Shown piece after piece: positions 1 through 10,436 of a stretch of DNA of 64,000 bases (positions are counted from its first letter, which is position 1; every line of letters starts with the position of its first letter). Both the position numbers and the translations under genes were made by a program. The DNA lies in assembly GCF_026262505.1 (NCBI RefSeq), contig NC_067203.1:3162001-3226000 (forward strand), in the 5' to 3' direction. The notes beneath the pieces are model-generated. The model searched no databases, had not been told where the DNA came from, and worked only from the letters and a program-made list of their open reading frames with translations. This DNA is from Trichomonas vaginalis G3. Its lineage: Eukaryota > Parabasalia > Trichomonadida > Trichomonadidae.

Positions 1-355
1 TTTGAACTGTTGGTTGCTGTGCTGGTTGTTGTTGCTGTGCAGGGTTTTGAACTGTTGGTTGTGCAGGTTTTGAACTGTTGGTTGTTGTGCAGGGTTTTGA
101 ACTGTTGGTTGCTGTGCTGGTTGTGGTGCATGCCTGTGTCTGTGTCCATGTGACGATGTAAATGTTTTAGGTAGTCCTGGTGCAGGTGCTTCTCTTGGAG
201 GGTTTTGGTGGTATATAAGTTCCACCAGCTGGCACATATGTTCCATCTGCAGCATAATGTCCTACCTGACTTTTCGTTTTTAAGAAAGCATTTACTAGGT
301 CTGTTTTGGTCTGTTGTAACTCTTTTTCTTGACTTTCCACAACAGTTGCTCTAAC
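1..355 (-). pseudogene. Fragment of Polinton long coiled-coil gene
   Basis: This stretch closely matches about 35930-36245 inside the long coiled-coil gene at 34876-37278, in the same orientation, including the Gln/Pro/Thr-rich tandem repeat. Similarity stops abruptly at about 355, where an unrelated Polinton gene fragment on the other strand begins. It is a relic of element P1 or of another copy of that family. Confidence 0.75.
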
Positions 356-601
356 GTGTTTGACCCTCAAAATGTTATGTGCCATGCAAGTTTCAGTTCA
401 AGCAACAATAGTTTTCTATGTATTGGCAAGGACTTTTATGACTTTGCTTCTAAATTCTACGAACCACCTAGTAACAGTTTCTCTGACTTTCAAGTTTGGT
501 TCACAACAAATGGTGTGCAGCATATTCTTCCATTGTACTATGACTTTTATCTCGAATTGTCTTTCATATATAACTACGGAAAAGTGCTGAAAAAGTATTG
601 A
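356..601 (+). pseudogene. Fragment of Polinton minor virion protein gene
   Basis: The translation matches the C-terminal part of the gene at 48092-48868: shared blocks include VFDP, HASFS, NSFLC, a DFY pair and YEPP. Only the C-terminal end is present. It abuts the coiled-coil gene fragment, so the two pieces were brought together by rearrangement. Confidence 0.7.
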
Positions 602-1349
602 ATGTGAAGTTTAGGTGAAGTGGTGAGATCTCACCTGTTTTTTCACCTGTTTTTTCACCCGTTGAATTTTCATGAATTTTCCCGAAATAAAAAATACTTT
701 TAGGTGAAGTGGTGAGATCTCACCTGTTTTCTCACCTCTTTTCTCACCTCATGAATTTTCATGAATTTTGTGCTGAAAACATAGCACAAAAATACTTTTA
801 GGTGAAGTGGTGAGATCTCACCTGTTTTCTCACCTGTTTTCTCACCTGTTGAATTTTGTTGCTGAATTCGGCAAAAATATATTTTAGGGTAGATGGTTTT
901 TAGGTGTCACCAGGTCCCTCGGTTAAACGAACTTCTCTGAAAAAATGAGACAACATGACATTTTGACAACAACACAGGAAATAAACTTCTTCGTATATGT
1001 TTTGTCATGATTTCATCGTAAATGTTTTGTCAAACATGAACGTATATGTTTTGTCATGATTTCATCGTAATGAGTGTAAAGGACCCAAAAATATATTTTA
1101 GGTGAAGAGGTGAGATCTCACCTGTTTTCTCACCTGTTTTCTCACCTCTTTTCTACCATCGTAGAAAACACACAAAACTCTTGAATTTTGTTGTTCCCGG
1201 ACCAAAAAATATATTTTAGGTGAAGAGGTGAGATCTCACCCGTTTTCTCACCTGTTTTCTCACCTCTTTTCTCACCCGTTGAATTTTCCCGAAATAAAAA
1301 ATAAAGTTAGTTTTTTTAAAAAAATATTTTTTATTTTTATTGTAAGAAC
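602..1349. repeat. Palindrome array upstream of the split gene
   Basis: No gene is seen here. The stretch holds five perfect copies of the 14-mer palindrome GGTGAGATCTCACC (622-635, 711-724, 809-822, 1109-1122, 1227-1240), each preceded by TTTAGGTGAAG and followed by runs of TTTTCTCACCT. Short repeats of CATGAATTTTC occur between them. A separate ~30-bp repeat containing TATGTTTTGTCATGATTTC occurs at about 985-1020 and 1030-1070. It ends in the T-rich leader of the gene at 1350. Confidence 0.85.
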
Positions 1350-1745
1350 ATGTTAGCAACAACAGCACCAAACTCGTTAGTCATGAACCCAACTTCAATG
1401 TTAGTAGAGATGAAAAGCTTCATTCCTTCTTCATATACTTTCGAAACAGAAATCCAGAAGATAAAGCAGGAACTTCTCCAAGGAGATTTAGATTGCACTG
1501 CGAAAGATGAAACAAATGAAGAATATCTTTATGAAATGCAGGATATTATTGACCATCTACCTAAACTTCCTGAAATACAACAACAAAAGCTCACTATTCC
1601 AGAATTTGAAGAAATAGAAGTCAAAGCAACTGACTCAGTTGAAATAAAGAAGTTCATACGTAAGGTTAACTATGAGTTTCTTGGATTTCATTGCAACCAC
1701 AAAGTCATGGACAAAGATTGCGACATGTTATATAAGAATGTTTCT
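1350..1745 (+). pseudogene. Polinton gene of unknown function (337-aa family), left part split by P2
   Basis: The translation matches residues ~20-160 of the whole paralogue at 11776-12717 (shared PNSLVMNPTSMLVEMKSF). Coding is interrupted by P2 insertion at the GACATA duplication, and the matching remainder lies at 23247-23759 on the far side of P2. The function is unknown. The gene belongs to element P1 and marks the insertion site. Confidence 0.85.
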
Positions 1746-1751
1746 GACATA
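1746..1751. repeat. Target site duplication of P2, left copy
   Basis: GACATA directly precedes the P2 terminus and is repeated at 23241-23246. The two copies mark where P2 entered a P1 gene. Confidence 0.9.
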
Positions 1752-2103
1752 AGTTAGTATCCCTAAGTCGTGTATGGTGGCACTGCGTTCCACCTTACCC
1801 AATACTTGTGAATTTGACACTTTACAAAACCGTTAACGTATATTTTACAACACAAACGACAATACTAACTTAACCTTAAATATTTACAAAGCCGCCAACC
1901 ACTTCACTTCACTAACGTTTTCACAAACGACTTCACTAATGTAAAAAATAAACGTTCTCACTTACAAAAGTATTGCAACTCCTCCCATTGCTGTGCTTCA
2001 CATAACAGCTCATAATCTTCTGACTCACTTTCTTCTTCATATAGGTCAAAGTCACTGTCAAAATAAATGTTAGTAAGTTTTGACAAAGCTAATGAAACAC
2101 GTT
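1752..2103. repeat. P2 left terminal inverted repeat (outer cap)
   Basis: This 352-bp stretch is the inverted copy of 22890-23240 at about 99% identity. It includes the inverted 3' part of the small gene at 22715-23035, so it carries right-end sequence at the left end. It stops exactly where a second, diverged terminus begins at 2104. Confidence 0.9.
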
Positions 2104-2362
2104 AGTTAGTATCCCTATCTTGGGTATGGTGGCACTGCGTTCCACCTTACCCAATACTTGTGAATTTGACACTTTACGAAACTGGTAACGTATATTTTAC
2201 AACACAAACACAAACACCAACTTAACCTTAAATATTTACAAAACTATCTGACACATAAACGACTTCACTAACGAACTCACTAACGAATTCACTACCGTCC
2301 TCACTAAATAAAAAATAACCTTATTTTTATTTTTTTTAAATTTTTTATTTCATTACAAAGAC
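2104..2362. repeat. Second, diverged left terminus of P2
   Basis: AGTTAGTATCCC occurs again at 2104, and the following ~190 bp resemble 1752-1940 at roughly 85-90% identity before diverging. It looks like the element's older, own left terminal repeat, now buried 352 bp inside. The last part is the T-rich leader of the gene at 2363. No other gene is seen. Confidence 0.8.
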
Positions 2363-2797
2363 ATGTCCGACTACATTTACTATGACTCTTTCCCAGAACG
2401 TTTCCGTGAACTATTCAAAACTCAAGTAAAACTGAGAAACATGCATTTTAACAAAGACAGACCCATTGACGATGAAAGAAACCCTGAATATATTACAATC
2501 CCTTATGACGCAAAGTTCATTGCATACATTCCTTATGGTCGCAGAGGAACGAAAACTATTTCAACAAAGAATAAAAATTATTTCTGGAGCGATGAAGAAA
2601 ATTGCCTTATCTACATAAATGCATACTTAAATAAAGCTACATATTGTACAAAAGAAGGTTGGACTGGATTTGAGCTCTACATATACGACGACGATGGAAA
2701 CAGACGCTGTGTATACCCATACGATAATATGTACCATTGTTTTCATCAAGCATTAAACGAATACATAGTCAGTAAGGGTCTCATTCCTGTTGAGTAG
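2363..2797 (+). CDS. Polinton-borne protein of unknown function, 144 aa
   Basis: This uninterrupted reading frame follows an AT-rich leader with a TTTTTATTTCATTACAAAGAC stretch just before the ATG. The product is acidic and rich in Tyr and Asp, with no membrane segment or motif I recognise. It is the first gene inside the left arm of P2. The matching position in the right arm holds a different small gene (22715-23035), so the arms share flanking repeats but carry different genes. Confidence 0.65.
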   Translation: MSDYIYYDSFPERFRELFKTQVKLRNMHFNKDRPIDDERNPEYITIPYDAKFIAYIPYGRRGTKTISTKNKNYFWSDEENCLIYINAYLNKATYCTKEGWTGFELYIYDDDGNRRCVYPYDNMYHCFHQALNEYIVSKGLIPVE

Positions 2798-2828
2798 ATA
2801 TGTTATATTTTTGTTCTGTCATTTATAT

Positions 2829-2965
2829 AAAAATAAACTTAAAAATTAATGATATCACCACCCTCACACGTATGAAAACATCCATTTAAATTTAGGTGAA
2901 GTGGTGAGATCTCACCTCTTTTTTCACCTGTTTTTTCACCCTGTTGAATTCATTGCTTTATAACT
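2829..2965. repeat. Inner inverted repeat of P2, left copy
   Basis: The sequence is the reverse complement of about 22547-22690 with few differences and contains one GGTGAGATCTCACC palindrome (2903-2916). With the terminal repeats, it shows the P2 arms are mirror images interrupted by arm-specific genes. Confidence 0.8.
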
Positions 2966-3480
2966 CTCTTCCTTGGTTTCTTTTTAGTTGCTTTCTTCAC
3001 GTCTGTCTCCAACTTGACTGTCTTTCTTCTTCGTCCGTAATGATACCAGTTACTTCCACCAGTCAATGGGTCAAATGGTCTTTCGTAAGGGTTTCCATAC
3101 ATTCCATAGGGACCATACGGAAGAACTACTGGTGGAGAAGAAACATTTTCTTTAGTTCCATCGAATATATTTAAATGCATTGTTTCACCTTTCATCTGGT
3201 CATTAAAGTCTTTTGCGTGTTTTGCAAACTCATCGTCCTTTCCTAAAGCATTTTCTGACTCAGTCGCAACCAAATTGGATGCTTTATTTATGAGCCCTAT
3301 TTTATTTAATCTTAACTTCTTTGCAACCCAGCCTCCAATCTTCCTTTATTTGCATCTAATGTCTTCGAAACCCTTCCTCCACTCATTTTATTTACTGCTG
3401 CGTCATAAGCTCCAAGTGCTTTTGCTCCAAATGCTAATGCTTTTGTTCCCATTGCGCCTAAAGCTGCCCAAACTACCATT
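2950..3480 (-). pseudogene. Polinton small Gly/Ala-rich virion-type gene
   Basis: The N-terminal part is Gly/Ala/Lys-rich and amphipathic, like other small Polinton proteins in this window (47774-48016, 51268-51669). The C-terminal part ends in a Lys/Arg-rich tail. A role as an internal or membrane-active minor virion protein is inference from composition and position beside other virion genes. It looks broken, with one or two breaks. Confidence 0.45.
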
Positions 3481-3703
3481 TACCCATATTAAAATCATCT
3501 CTCTTCAATATTATCTCATAAAAGTTCTCGTTACTGGAGAAAGTCAATGAAACATAAGCGTTCTCACGGGCTTCGCCCTCACCGCTTTGCGGTCTATCTA
3601 ACTTATTTCTTATATCATCTATACGCTTCAAAATGTCTGAACAATTGCTAACATCTTCTACAACAGTTATTTCATCATGAATGACCTTCAAGAACAAGCT
3701 CAT
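3473..3703 (-). CDS. Small Polinton protein, 76 aa, unknown
   Basis: This short frame lies directly downstream of the minor virion gene on the same strand and overlaps the next gene by a few bases. It contains in its coding sequence the GC-rich double hairpin at 3568-3592, read as Gly-Glu-Gly-Glu-Ala. No family is recognised. Confidence 0.45.
   Translation of the reverse strand: MSLFLKVIHDEITVVEDVSNCSDILKRIDDIRNKLDRPQSGEGEARENAYVSLTFSSNENFYEIILKRDDFNMGKW
3568..3592. repeat. GC-rich double hairpin
   Basis: GGGC-TTC-GCCC (3568-3578) and CCGC-TTT-GCGG (3582-3592) lie three bases apart in DNA that is otherwise about 30% GC. Similar tri-loop hairpins recur in the Polintons (see findings). Confidence 0.7.
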
Positions 3704-4606
3704 TTAATATGCTATTAAAATCATCTCAATAATGAGTCCATCCTTTCCATCTTTAGGTAGCACAACATCTTTCATTGAAGAAGGTTCGACAAGTCTTATG
3801 TTAAACTTACTGACAAAGTTTGTTATACTATAATGCTTCGGCGGCGAATACATGTAGTTTGAAAGACATAATATAGATTCTTCAGCAAATTCACTTATAC
3901 TGGATTTTATAACAATGTTCTCACGAGACCAAATACCACCAATTGACAATCTTGTAAGCAATCCTGCTGAACCTTCTACTGTAAACGTCGATGGTAACAT
4001 TCCACGAAGGTCATCTATTGACATCGTTGAGTCACTGTATTTAAATATTTTCTTAAAGCAATCGTCATTATCTAACCATGCAATAGCTTTGAAGTTTTCA
4101 TTCGAATATACATCTGCTTCATTAAATGTAAATCCTGACTTCTTTGCAGAGACGACTTTAAAATCTATTGAGTTTGTTTCAAAATTATATGCTATGGTAA
4201 CTTCTGAAGGTAATGGATGTCCTTCCGCAGTAAGTTGTTCTCTCACTACCGTTTGAAGCTTTGTATTAAAAACTTTCATGTCATCTCCTGTATCTAAGTT
4301 CACATACACAAACAGGAAAACTATCTTGCTTCTTTGTTTCATCATTATAATCTCAAAACATTAAAGTTCTTCAATAATATTTTCTCCTGCTGGAATACTT
4401 CTAACTTGTCTTATTTCAATAGCTTTCTCACCTCCTACATACTCTACCCAGTGTCTTGGATATTCATAAGTATACTGACTTTCTTGAATTTTGGTTGGTT
4501 TCATCATAACATGTTCATAGTATATCTTTATACTCTTGTCAGTTAGACTCGGTGCTATGTTCTGAATATTTCTGACTTGCATTTTTAATGGAGATAAATG
4601 AAGCAT
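3704..4606 (-). pseudogene. Polinton minor virion protein
   Basis: The region is related to the 258-aa gene at 48092-48868 (P5) and to 18800-19453. Shared features are a Tyr-Pro-x-x-Trp block near the N-terminus followed by an Ala-Ile pair, and a Gly-Ile-Trp block further on. Family members recur in every Polinton here, so a structural virion role is likely but not proven. The copy is broken, about one or two breaks. Confidence 0.55.
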
Positions 4607-5497
4607 TTAATACATGACGTAGATGAAGACATGAATGAAACTACAGACAAACTTAACTCTTCTCTTATTCTTCCTTTCAGCAAAGATTATGAGTTCTGTT
4701 CAAATGGTGTGTATTTCTATTGTGGAAAGATGGGTTCAGGTAAGACATTCAACTCATTCGTCATATACTCATAACAGAGCGTTTAGGAAACGACTCTTAC
4801 TATGACCAAATCATTATATCAGCAACTTCAGACTCTATGGACTCAACAGCGAAAACATTCATGAGTAAAGTTCAAGCATCTGTCGTTAAAGTTCCAGACA
4901 GTGAACTCATTGAATTTCTTCAACGTTACATTCGACGTAAGAGAAAATATTATGCCATCGTTGAATTTATACAGTCAGGAATGCAAAAGACTTCAGAAGA
5001 GATGGAAAGAATTATTGACAAAACACCACTTACGTCAGTACTCAGAAGTTTACGATATGAAACGACTGACAAACTACATTCTGTCAAAACTTTCAAAATA
5101 CCCCTTCAAAAAGTATCCTTCAAATACTCTGCTCGTTTGTGACGACTTCGCCGGAAAAGGTTTAGTGTCAAATTGACTCATTTAACAATCATAACTAAAG
5201 TCAGACATTACCATTTAACTGTAGCAATACTTATGCAAACATGGCTTTCCTTGCTTTAAAACATAAAACGTCTCATAACTGACTTCGTTATCTTTCAAGG
5301 TTTCTCACGTTATGATATTGAACTCATTTGGAAAACAGTCAGGTATAACATTACCTTTTGAAGAAATTTGGGAAGCATATAAGTCTCTCATCTCTCCTCG
5401 TTCATACCTTGAGATTCATATCATGACTAATACCATTAAAGTCAAAAATATTCCATGGGAACGACCACACATTGTTTTAAAGTTTAACCTTCAATGA
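4598..5497 (+). pseudogene. Polinton DNA-packaging ATPase (A32/FtsK-like)
   Basis: The N-terminal part has a Walker A motif GKMGSGKT near residue 45, and a hydrophobic strand ending CDDF later fits Walker B. The order and spacing match the whole ATPase at 27093-27968 (GLIAPPGSGKT, LLILDDF). Such ATPases pump genomes into double-jelly-roll capsids. The start is chosen because a TTTTTA box lies just upstream of the ATG. Broken, about two to four breaks. Confidence 0.75.
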
Positions 5498-5867
5498 CTG
5501 ATGGTAAACAAATTCCATGCATCTCTGTCGCCATTTCTGTTAATATTTTTGCTGTCATTCATATCATCCACTTCTCCATCTGTTAACTTTTGAGGATATG
5601 CGTTAGAATAGCTGTTCTTAAATGAAGGCTTTTCACCTTTGAGAGCATAAACTCTATAACTTTCTGCATACTTTATGTTTGAACCTCCTGAGCCATCATT
5701 GACATAAATTTTATAGGCTTCCACCCTTTGTTCATGTTCCTGCTTCTTCCCTTAGCTCTTTTGTTCAGTAGTTCTACATCTTTATACACAGCACCTGTCT
5801 CAGTGAATTCAACAATATTTTCATTCGTTAGCTTTACATTCAAACCCTTGTCGAGTATATTGTTCAT
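5491..5867 (-). pseudogene. Polinton gene of unknown function
   Basis: This lies between the ATPase and the CCG-motif gene, on the minus strand and convergent with the ATPase. The start is set at the ATG preceded by AAAAACCTTTTATATG. The product is polar with an Asn/Asp/Ser-rich C-terminal half. No family is recognised. It looks broken, about one break. Confidence 0.4.
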
Positions 5868-5901
5868 TTCATACATATAAAAGGTTTTTATTCTATATGA
5901 A

Positions 5902-6585
5902 ATGAGAAGCAAATCCATCTTAGCTGGTGCCGTTAATGTTCCAATTGAACCAACATCAAATGTTGACTCACGAACGACAAACAATATTGTCATAAAGAAC
6001 TATAGTTCAGAGTGTTTGAAAGAGCCAGAACCAGAGCTGAAATCCGTGAATTTAAACACAGCTTCAAACGCTAACGCTACATCAGATGTTAAGTTAGAGT
6101 ATCCACCACTGGACCAAATTCTTTCAAGAGAAGCCAACGACAACCCTTACACAAATGTTCAAACAAATCCTTCAGATAACGTAGACCATTACCTTCTTCA
6201 GTTATACCAAACTATCTTACTCAAAGACGATAAGAAGCTTTTGATAAATCTTATAAGTAAGAACCAAATAATTCTAACAAAGGAGGACCTTGAAAATGTT
6301 ATCTCACGAATAACAGGGAAACAATGTGTCATTGACTATCTCGACCCTGAAATCGAATGCTGTGGTCAAACGCCACCATTCATGAAAATAGGTAACATCC
6401 GCATCATTGAAATACCAGGTACTCCAGGAGTTGAGTTTAAGTATAAATATTCGAACGAGTATACAAAACTTTCAACAGAATATAAACTTTGCTTGAAATA
6501 TGTTTTAGTAAAATTAAAGCAATTTGTAATATCTATCCAAAACTTCTTCAACAGTATCGAACTCATCTTCATAATGCAAACCTAA
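5902..6585 (+). CDS. Polinton CCG-motif protein
   Basis: The frame opens after a TTTTTATTCTATATGAA leader. The C-terminal third contains ECCG followed by a hydrophobic strand and a Lys-Tyr-Lys-Tyr segment, resembling the SCCGC-containing product at 31373-31570. In both elements the gene lies near the minor capsid gene, so the pair appears to be a conserved Polinton gene. The N-terminal two thirds is Asn/Ser/Pro-rich and likely disordered. The function is unknown; a structural role is possible. Confidence 0.5.
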   Translation: MRSKSILAGAVNVPIEPTSNVDSRTTNNIVIKNYSSECLKEPEPELKSVNLNTASNANATSDVKLEYPPLDQILSREANDNPYTNVQTNPSDNVDHYLLQLYQTILLKDDKKLLINLISKNQIILTKEDLENVISRITGKQCVIDYLDPEIECCGQTPPFMKIGNIRIIEIPGTPGVEFKYKYSNEYTKLSTEYKLCLKYVLVKLKQFVISIQNFFNSIELIFIMQT

Positions 6586-6753
6586 TCTTATTGACTTGGT
6601 GCAGTTTTCACTAACACAATATTTTTCTGTTCTCTTGACTGACATAACTAATTCATTTGTTTCATCAAACAGCAACAACCAAAGTTCATGACCTAATACA
6701 TAACATTCATACTTTATATTTTTAGCTCTGAGTTCTCTTGTAAGCTGTTGCAT
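6514..6753 (-). CDS. Small Polinton protein, 79 aa, unknown
   Basis: This short intact-looking frame is preceded by CTTTTTAGAAAATATTAA. It overlaps the end of the neighbouring minor capsid gene and the end of the convergent gene at 5902. Two Cys and a run of acidic residues near the C-terminus are visible. No family is recognised. Confidence 0.4.
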   Translation of the reverse strand: MQQLTRELRAKNIKYECYVLGHELWLLLFDETNELVMSVKRTEKYCVSENCTKSIRLGLHYEDEFDTVEEVLDRYYKLL

Positions 6754-7475
6754 TTAATATTTTCTAAAAAGTCAACTTCAACAGTCATTCGCACTGGTGC
6801 CTTCAGTTCTACAGGCTCGCCCTGAAAGTCAACTAGTCTGAATTGCATGTCTTTCAAATTATGAGGACTAATGCGAACCCATTTACCTAAATGAGTTGCT
6901 ATGACAGGAACGTTTGGAATGAACATTGAATTGACTGCATAACAGAAGATTTATATTCTACTGAACCTTTACTATTAACTCCTGAAATGCCTGTGACATT
7001 AGCTATTTTAGACTCAATGTACAAACAATTACCATAACATACGTATGGAACAGATTTCATCTCATCGTTTGTCAACACTTTTCAAAGGAAATGTCATATG
7101 GTATGCTCCCAAAAGAAGTTGTACTCTATGACTCATTCGTGTTATCTTGAACTCTTTCTTGCTACTGAACTTCAATGTTCCCTCAGAAGAGAGTTCGACA
7201 TCTATGTTGTTAATAGTTTCTTCATTTATGAGAGTATCTATGACTCCAGCAATTTTATCTATTCTATACTCTGCTCTGTTAGGAAATGTTATAAAACTTC
7301 TTTTGTCATCTATTTCAATCTCTATGAAATCTGTTTCATCTGTTATGACAAAAGTTGCGATAGTATTGAAGTCAACAACTCTGAAAGCAAGTGCTTCATT
7401 CTGAAGACCTAAGTTTGTTTGTAGCTTTACTGTCCCGTATTCGTTTGGGTCTGTACTTTGCAAATAGAACAACAT
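6714..7475 (-). pseudogene. Polinton minor (penton-type) capsid protein
   Basis: The region is related to the whole 262-aa gene at 30563-31351: the block FRLVDFQGEPVELKAPV here matches LTLVDANFVPVKLLCP there, close to the C-terminus. Polintons typically encode a single-jelly-roll minor capsid protein of this size near the major capsid gene. The penton assignment is inferred from size and context. It diverges from the fibre gene at 7492 across a very short shared leader. Broken, about one or two breaks. Confidence 0.6.
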
Positions 7476-7491
7476 TTTATTCTCATTAAAT

Positions 7492-8145
7492 ATGACTATT
7501 GCTGCATATGCGTATGAAACAAATGAAGCAAGAAGAGCACATGAACTAGTAAACGAAAACTCAACTTTAACCATTGAAGGCAATGATTTAGTCATTGACG
7601 ATGGAAAAACTAAAAAAGTCATTGATTTCGATACTTTTAACACTTATGACCCATTCATTACAATAAGTAAAGTTCCTATCATAAATGATGGAACGGTGCA
7701 ATATATAAATTCTACAGTAGATGCCTCATTAGTGAAAGTACTGAATGTTCTCATTGAATTGTTAAAGAGCTTTCGATTTGACGACAACATTAAATGCCTA
7801 AAGAATTTAGTCATGAATGAGAAACAAATTCTCGGCGTTGCTGGTAGCAGTAATGATGTACACCTTATGACATTAGAATATTATAACGAACATAAAGATG
7901 AACTGAAAGGAGAGAAGGGTGACACTGGACCACAAGGACCACAAGGAATACAAGGAATACAAGGAATACAAGGAATACAAGGACCTCAAGGCGAAAACGG
8001 TTTGGATGGAAAGGATGGAAAGGATGGAAAAACTGCTAAATCATGGATATGGGACCTTATAAATACTGGTTTAACAGCTGCTTCATATGGAGTTCTTCAA
8101 TACCAAATCGGAAAGATATGGCAGTACTTGGTGAAGAAGCTTTAG
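7492..8145 (+). CDS. Collagen-repeat fibre-type protein (Polinton)
   Basis: The 217-residue product has a central run of about a dozen Gly-X-Y triplets (roughly residues 139-180, with GIQ repeated) followed by a hydrophobic C-terminal segment. Collagen-like repeats make trimeric stalks in phage tail fibres, mimivirus fibrils and virophages. It starts a block of fibre-like genes, and the N-terminal 130 residues are of unknown fold. The DNA repeat GGAATACAA at 7945-7978 suggests recent triplet gain. A role in host attachment is inference. Confidence 0.7.
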   Translation: MTIAAYAYETNEARRAHELVNENSTLTIEGNDLVIDDGKTKKVIDFDTFNTYDPFITISKVPIINDGTVQYINSTVDASLVKVLNVLIELLKSFRFDDNIKCLKNLVMNEKQILGVAGSSNDVHLMTLEYYNEHKDELKGEKGDTGPQGPQGIQGIQGIQGIQGPQGENGLDGKDGKDGKTAKSWIWDLINTGLTAASYGVLQYQIGKIWQYLVKKL

Positions 8146-8468
8146 ATGACGTTAAAAATGCTTTGAACTTCATTTCAAATGGTTCGGATACTATTAAAAC
8201 TTTATCTGGTTGGATGCAAGAAACAAGGAGTCAAATAGATACTGTAAGACGTATAGCAAACAATGCACGTACGGGATTGGATACTTTACGAAAAGCACAA
8301 AATACACTAAAGGAAGCAAATGATATTCTTGGCTCAGTATCAGACATGCATGAAGATTGGCTTAAAGGTATTGACAAATCTTTAAAAAATCACAGTCAGT
8401 CTATTGCTGACTACAAGAAAAGTATAGATTTTTTACATAGTGCTATGGCGTACATGATGGAAGCATAA
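8119..8468 (+). CDS. Coiled-coil protein in fibre cluster (Polinton)
   Basis: The start at 8119 overlaps the end of the collagen-like gene by 27 bases. The product is almost entirely amphipathic helix with heptad spacing, without Pro. It has no recognised family. Its position between the collagen-like and tail-fibre-like genes suggests a stalk or connector component. Confidence 0.45.
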
Positions 8469-8469
8469 G

Positions 8470-10396
8470 GAACTTACTTAATGCTAACAATAACTTACCA
8501 GGAACTATTAAAGCATTTATAAAGTCCTTTATAAAACCCGGTGCTCTAACATTTAGGTCTTTGAGAGCAAGAGCATTGAAGTCAAGAGATGCAGAAACTC
8601 CAACAGAACCTACAGAAGGAACTGAAACAACAGAAACTCCAGAAGAACCACCAAAACCAACAGCTAATGAAATATTGTTCGAATATTTTCCAAGGTACTC
8701 TGTTCTCATTGCATACATTCAAGAAATACTTAAGAAAGCAGACTTGACTTTAGGAGATGATGAAAGTTCTGTATATCTTTCGTTCCAGTTTCAAATAGCA
8801 GAACTTTTGAGACAGATATGCTTAATGTATGACAACATCTCTGATTTCACAAGATATGATGACGACCATGACCCCGAACACGGTGAAGAAGAAGTTTTAC
8901 AAACATCCATTAAGACAGGAAAGGTTTTAACACAAAGTCTCATTATTGACACCAAAGATGGCGAAGTGGACGTTCTTCAAGAGCTGAAGAAAAATACTTA
9001 TTCGGGAGGTGGTGGTAGGCATGAACTTGAAATAAATGAGATAGAAGAGAAATTAGCCGAAAAAGCAGATAAAAACCACGTTCATTATATAACTTCAGAC
9101 GAACAGATTATAACGGACTACCATGGATATTTAACACGAACTGAAGAAGTGAAGACGGAAGACCCCAATGAAAGAAGATATAAATACATTCGTGCTAAAG
9201 GTTATGACATAAGCTGTACTGTACAGTATGACACGGGTAAAGCACCAGAAGCATTTAGTTATAACGATGAAATTTATGCCTCTACTTTCTCTGTTAAAGG
9301 TGTATTAGTTGAACCAAGATTTACTTTGAGAGTTAAGTCAAAAATAACGTTTGAAGATGCTATTAAAAGTAAAGCTGACAAAGTTGAACTCGAAGCAATG
9401 AACAAAGTTTAGAAATCTCATAAACACAACATCTCCGATATAAATGAACTTCAAGCTACATTAGACAGTAAAGCCGACAAGAAACCATACACATAAATTC
9501 TTCACTACTGTTAGAGCAGACGACATAATATTGAACTATACCCTTGGTTCAAGTGCACCTTTAGAGAATCCAAGTACAAGCGTAAAAGATACACTAAAAC
9601 TCCTTAAATAGTAAATGTATGAACATTGAAGGTCATGCCAGAAACTTTGAAAACCCATGAACTACCAGCAATGTTAGACAGTAAAGCTGACAAGAACCAT
9701 ACACATACAAGTTTTACAACTGTTGCTATAGAAAGTATTGAAGGAACGGTTGAAGAAACTGGTGGGGATGCATTATATTGTAAAACCTCCTAACTTTCCA
9801 CAAGGTTTAACATCGGATGACGACATAACGACGATGAGAAACATTAGATGTAAGATGTTTATGTCATGAAGGATGAATATAATATTAAATTCACTGCTCA
9901 AGATTTATATGACAAGAAGCTGACAAAACAGAGCTTCAAACATTAAAGACTGAAATACTTCAAACATTATATCCTGCAGGCTCTATTTATACGTCAATGA
10001 ACTCAATAAATCAGCAAACAGTTCTGGGTTTCGGTACTGGGAGCAGATTGTAGATAAATTCTTATACTGTGCGAACTCTTCAAAGCAAACAGGTGGTTTC
10101 GAAGAAAATTAAAGAAGCAAACCTTCCACCGCACACTCATACAGGAACTACAAACACAACAGGTAGTCATTCACATTCAATAACAAAAAAGAGGTTATAC
10201 AAATCTTGCAGCAGGTTCGGATAGACAGGGAATGCATAGATATGATATTTCAAGTGACCCAGTAGATTCAAGCACAGGTATTTTCTGTGGAACCACAGGA
10301 AATCATTCACACACTTTCACAACAAATCCAACAGGCTCGGGTGAAGATTATATGCCACCATTTGTGACTATATTCGCATGGTACCGCGTTCAATGA
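8470..10396 (+). pseudogene. Phage-tail-fibre-like protein (Polinton P2)
   Basis: After a Thr/Pro/Glu-rich stretch come repeats of the type KADKNHVH...ITD and KADKNHTH, as in phage tail-fibre stalks. The C-terminal region has YPAGSIYTS, several His-X-His pairs and the ending MPPFVTIFAWYR, matching the C-terminal signature of phage receptor-binding or tail-collar proteins. It is the P2 counterpart of the gene at 48887-50316. Broken, about half a dozen breaks. Confidence 0.75.
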
Positions 10397-10436
10397 ACGC
10401 GCTTGAGCCTAGAATAAAATCTTTAACTTTACATAA

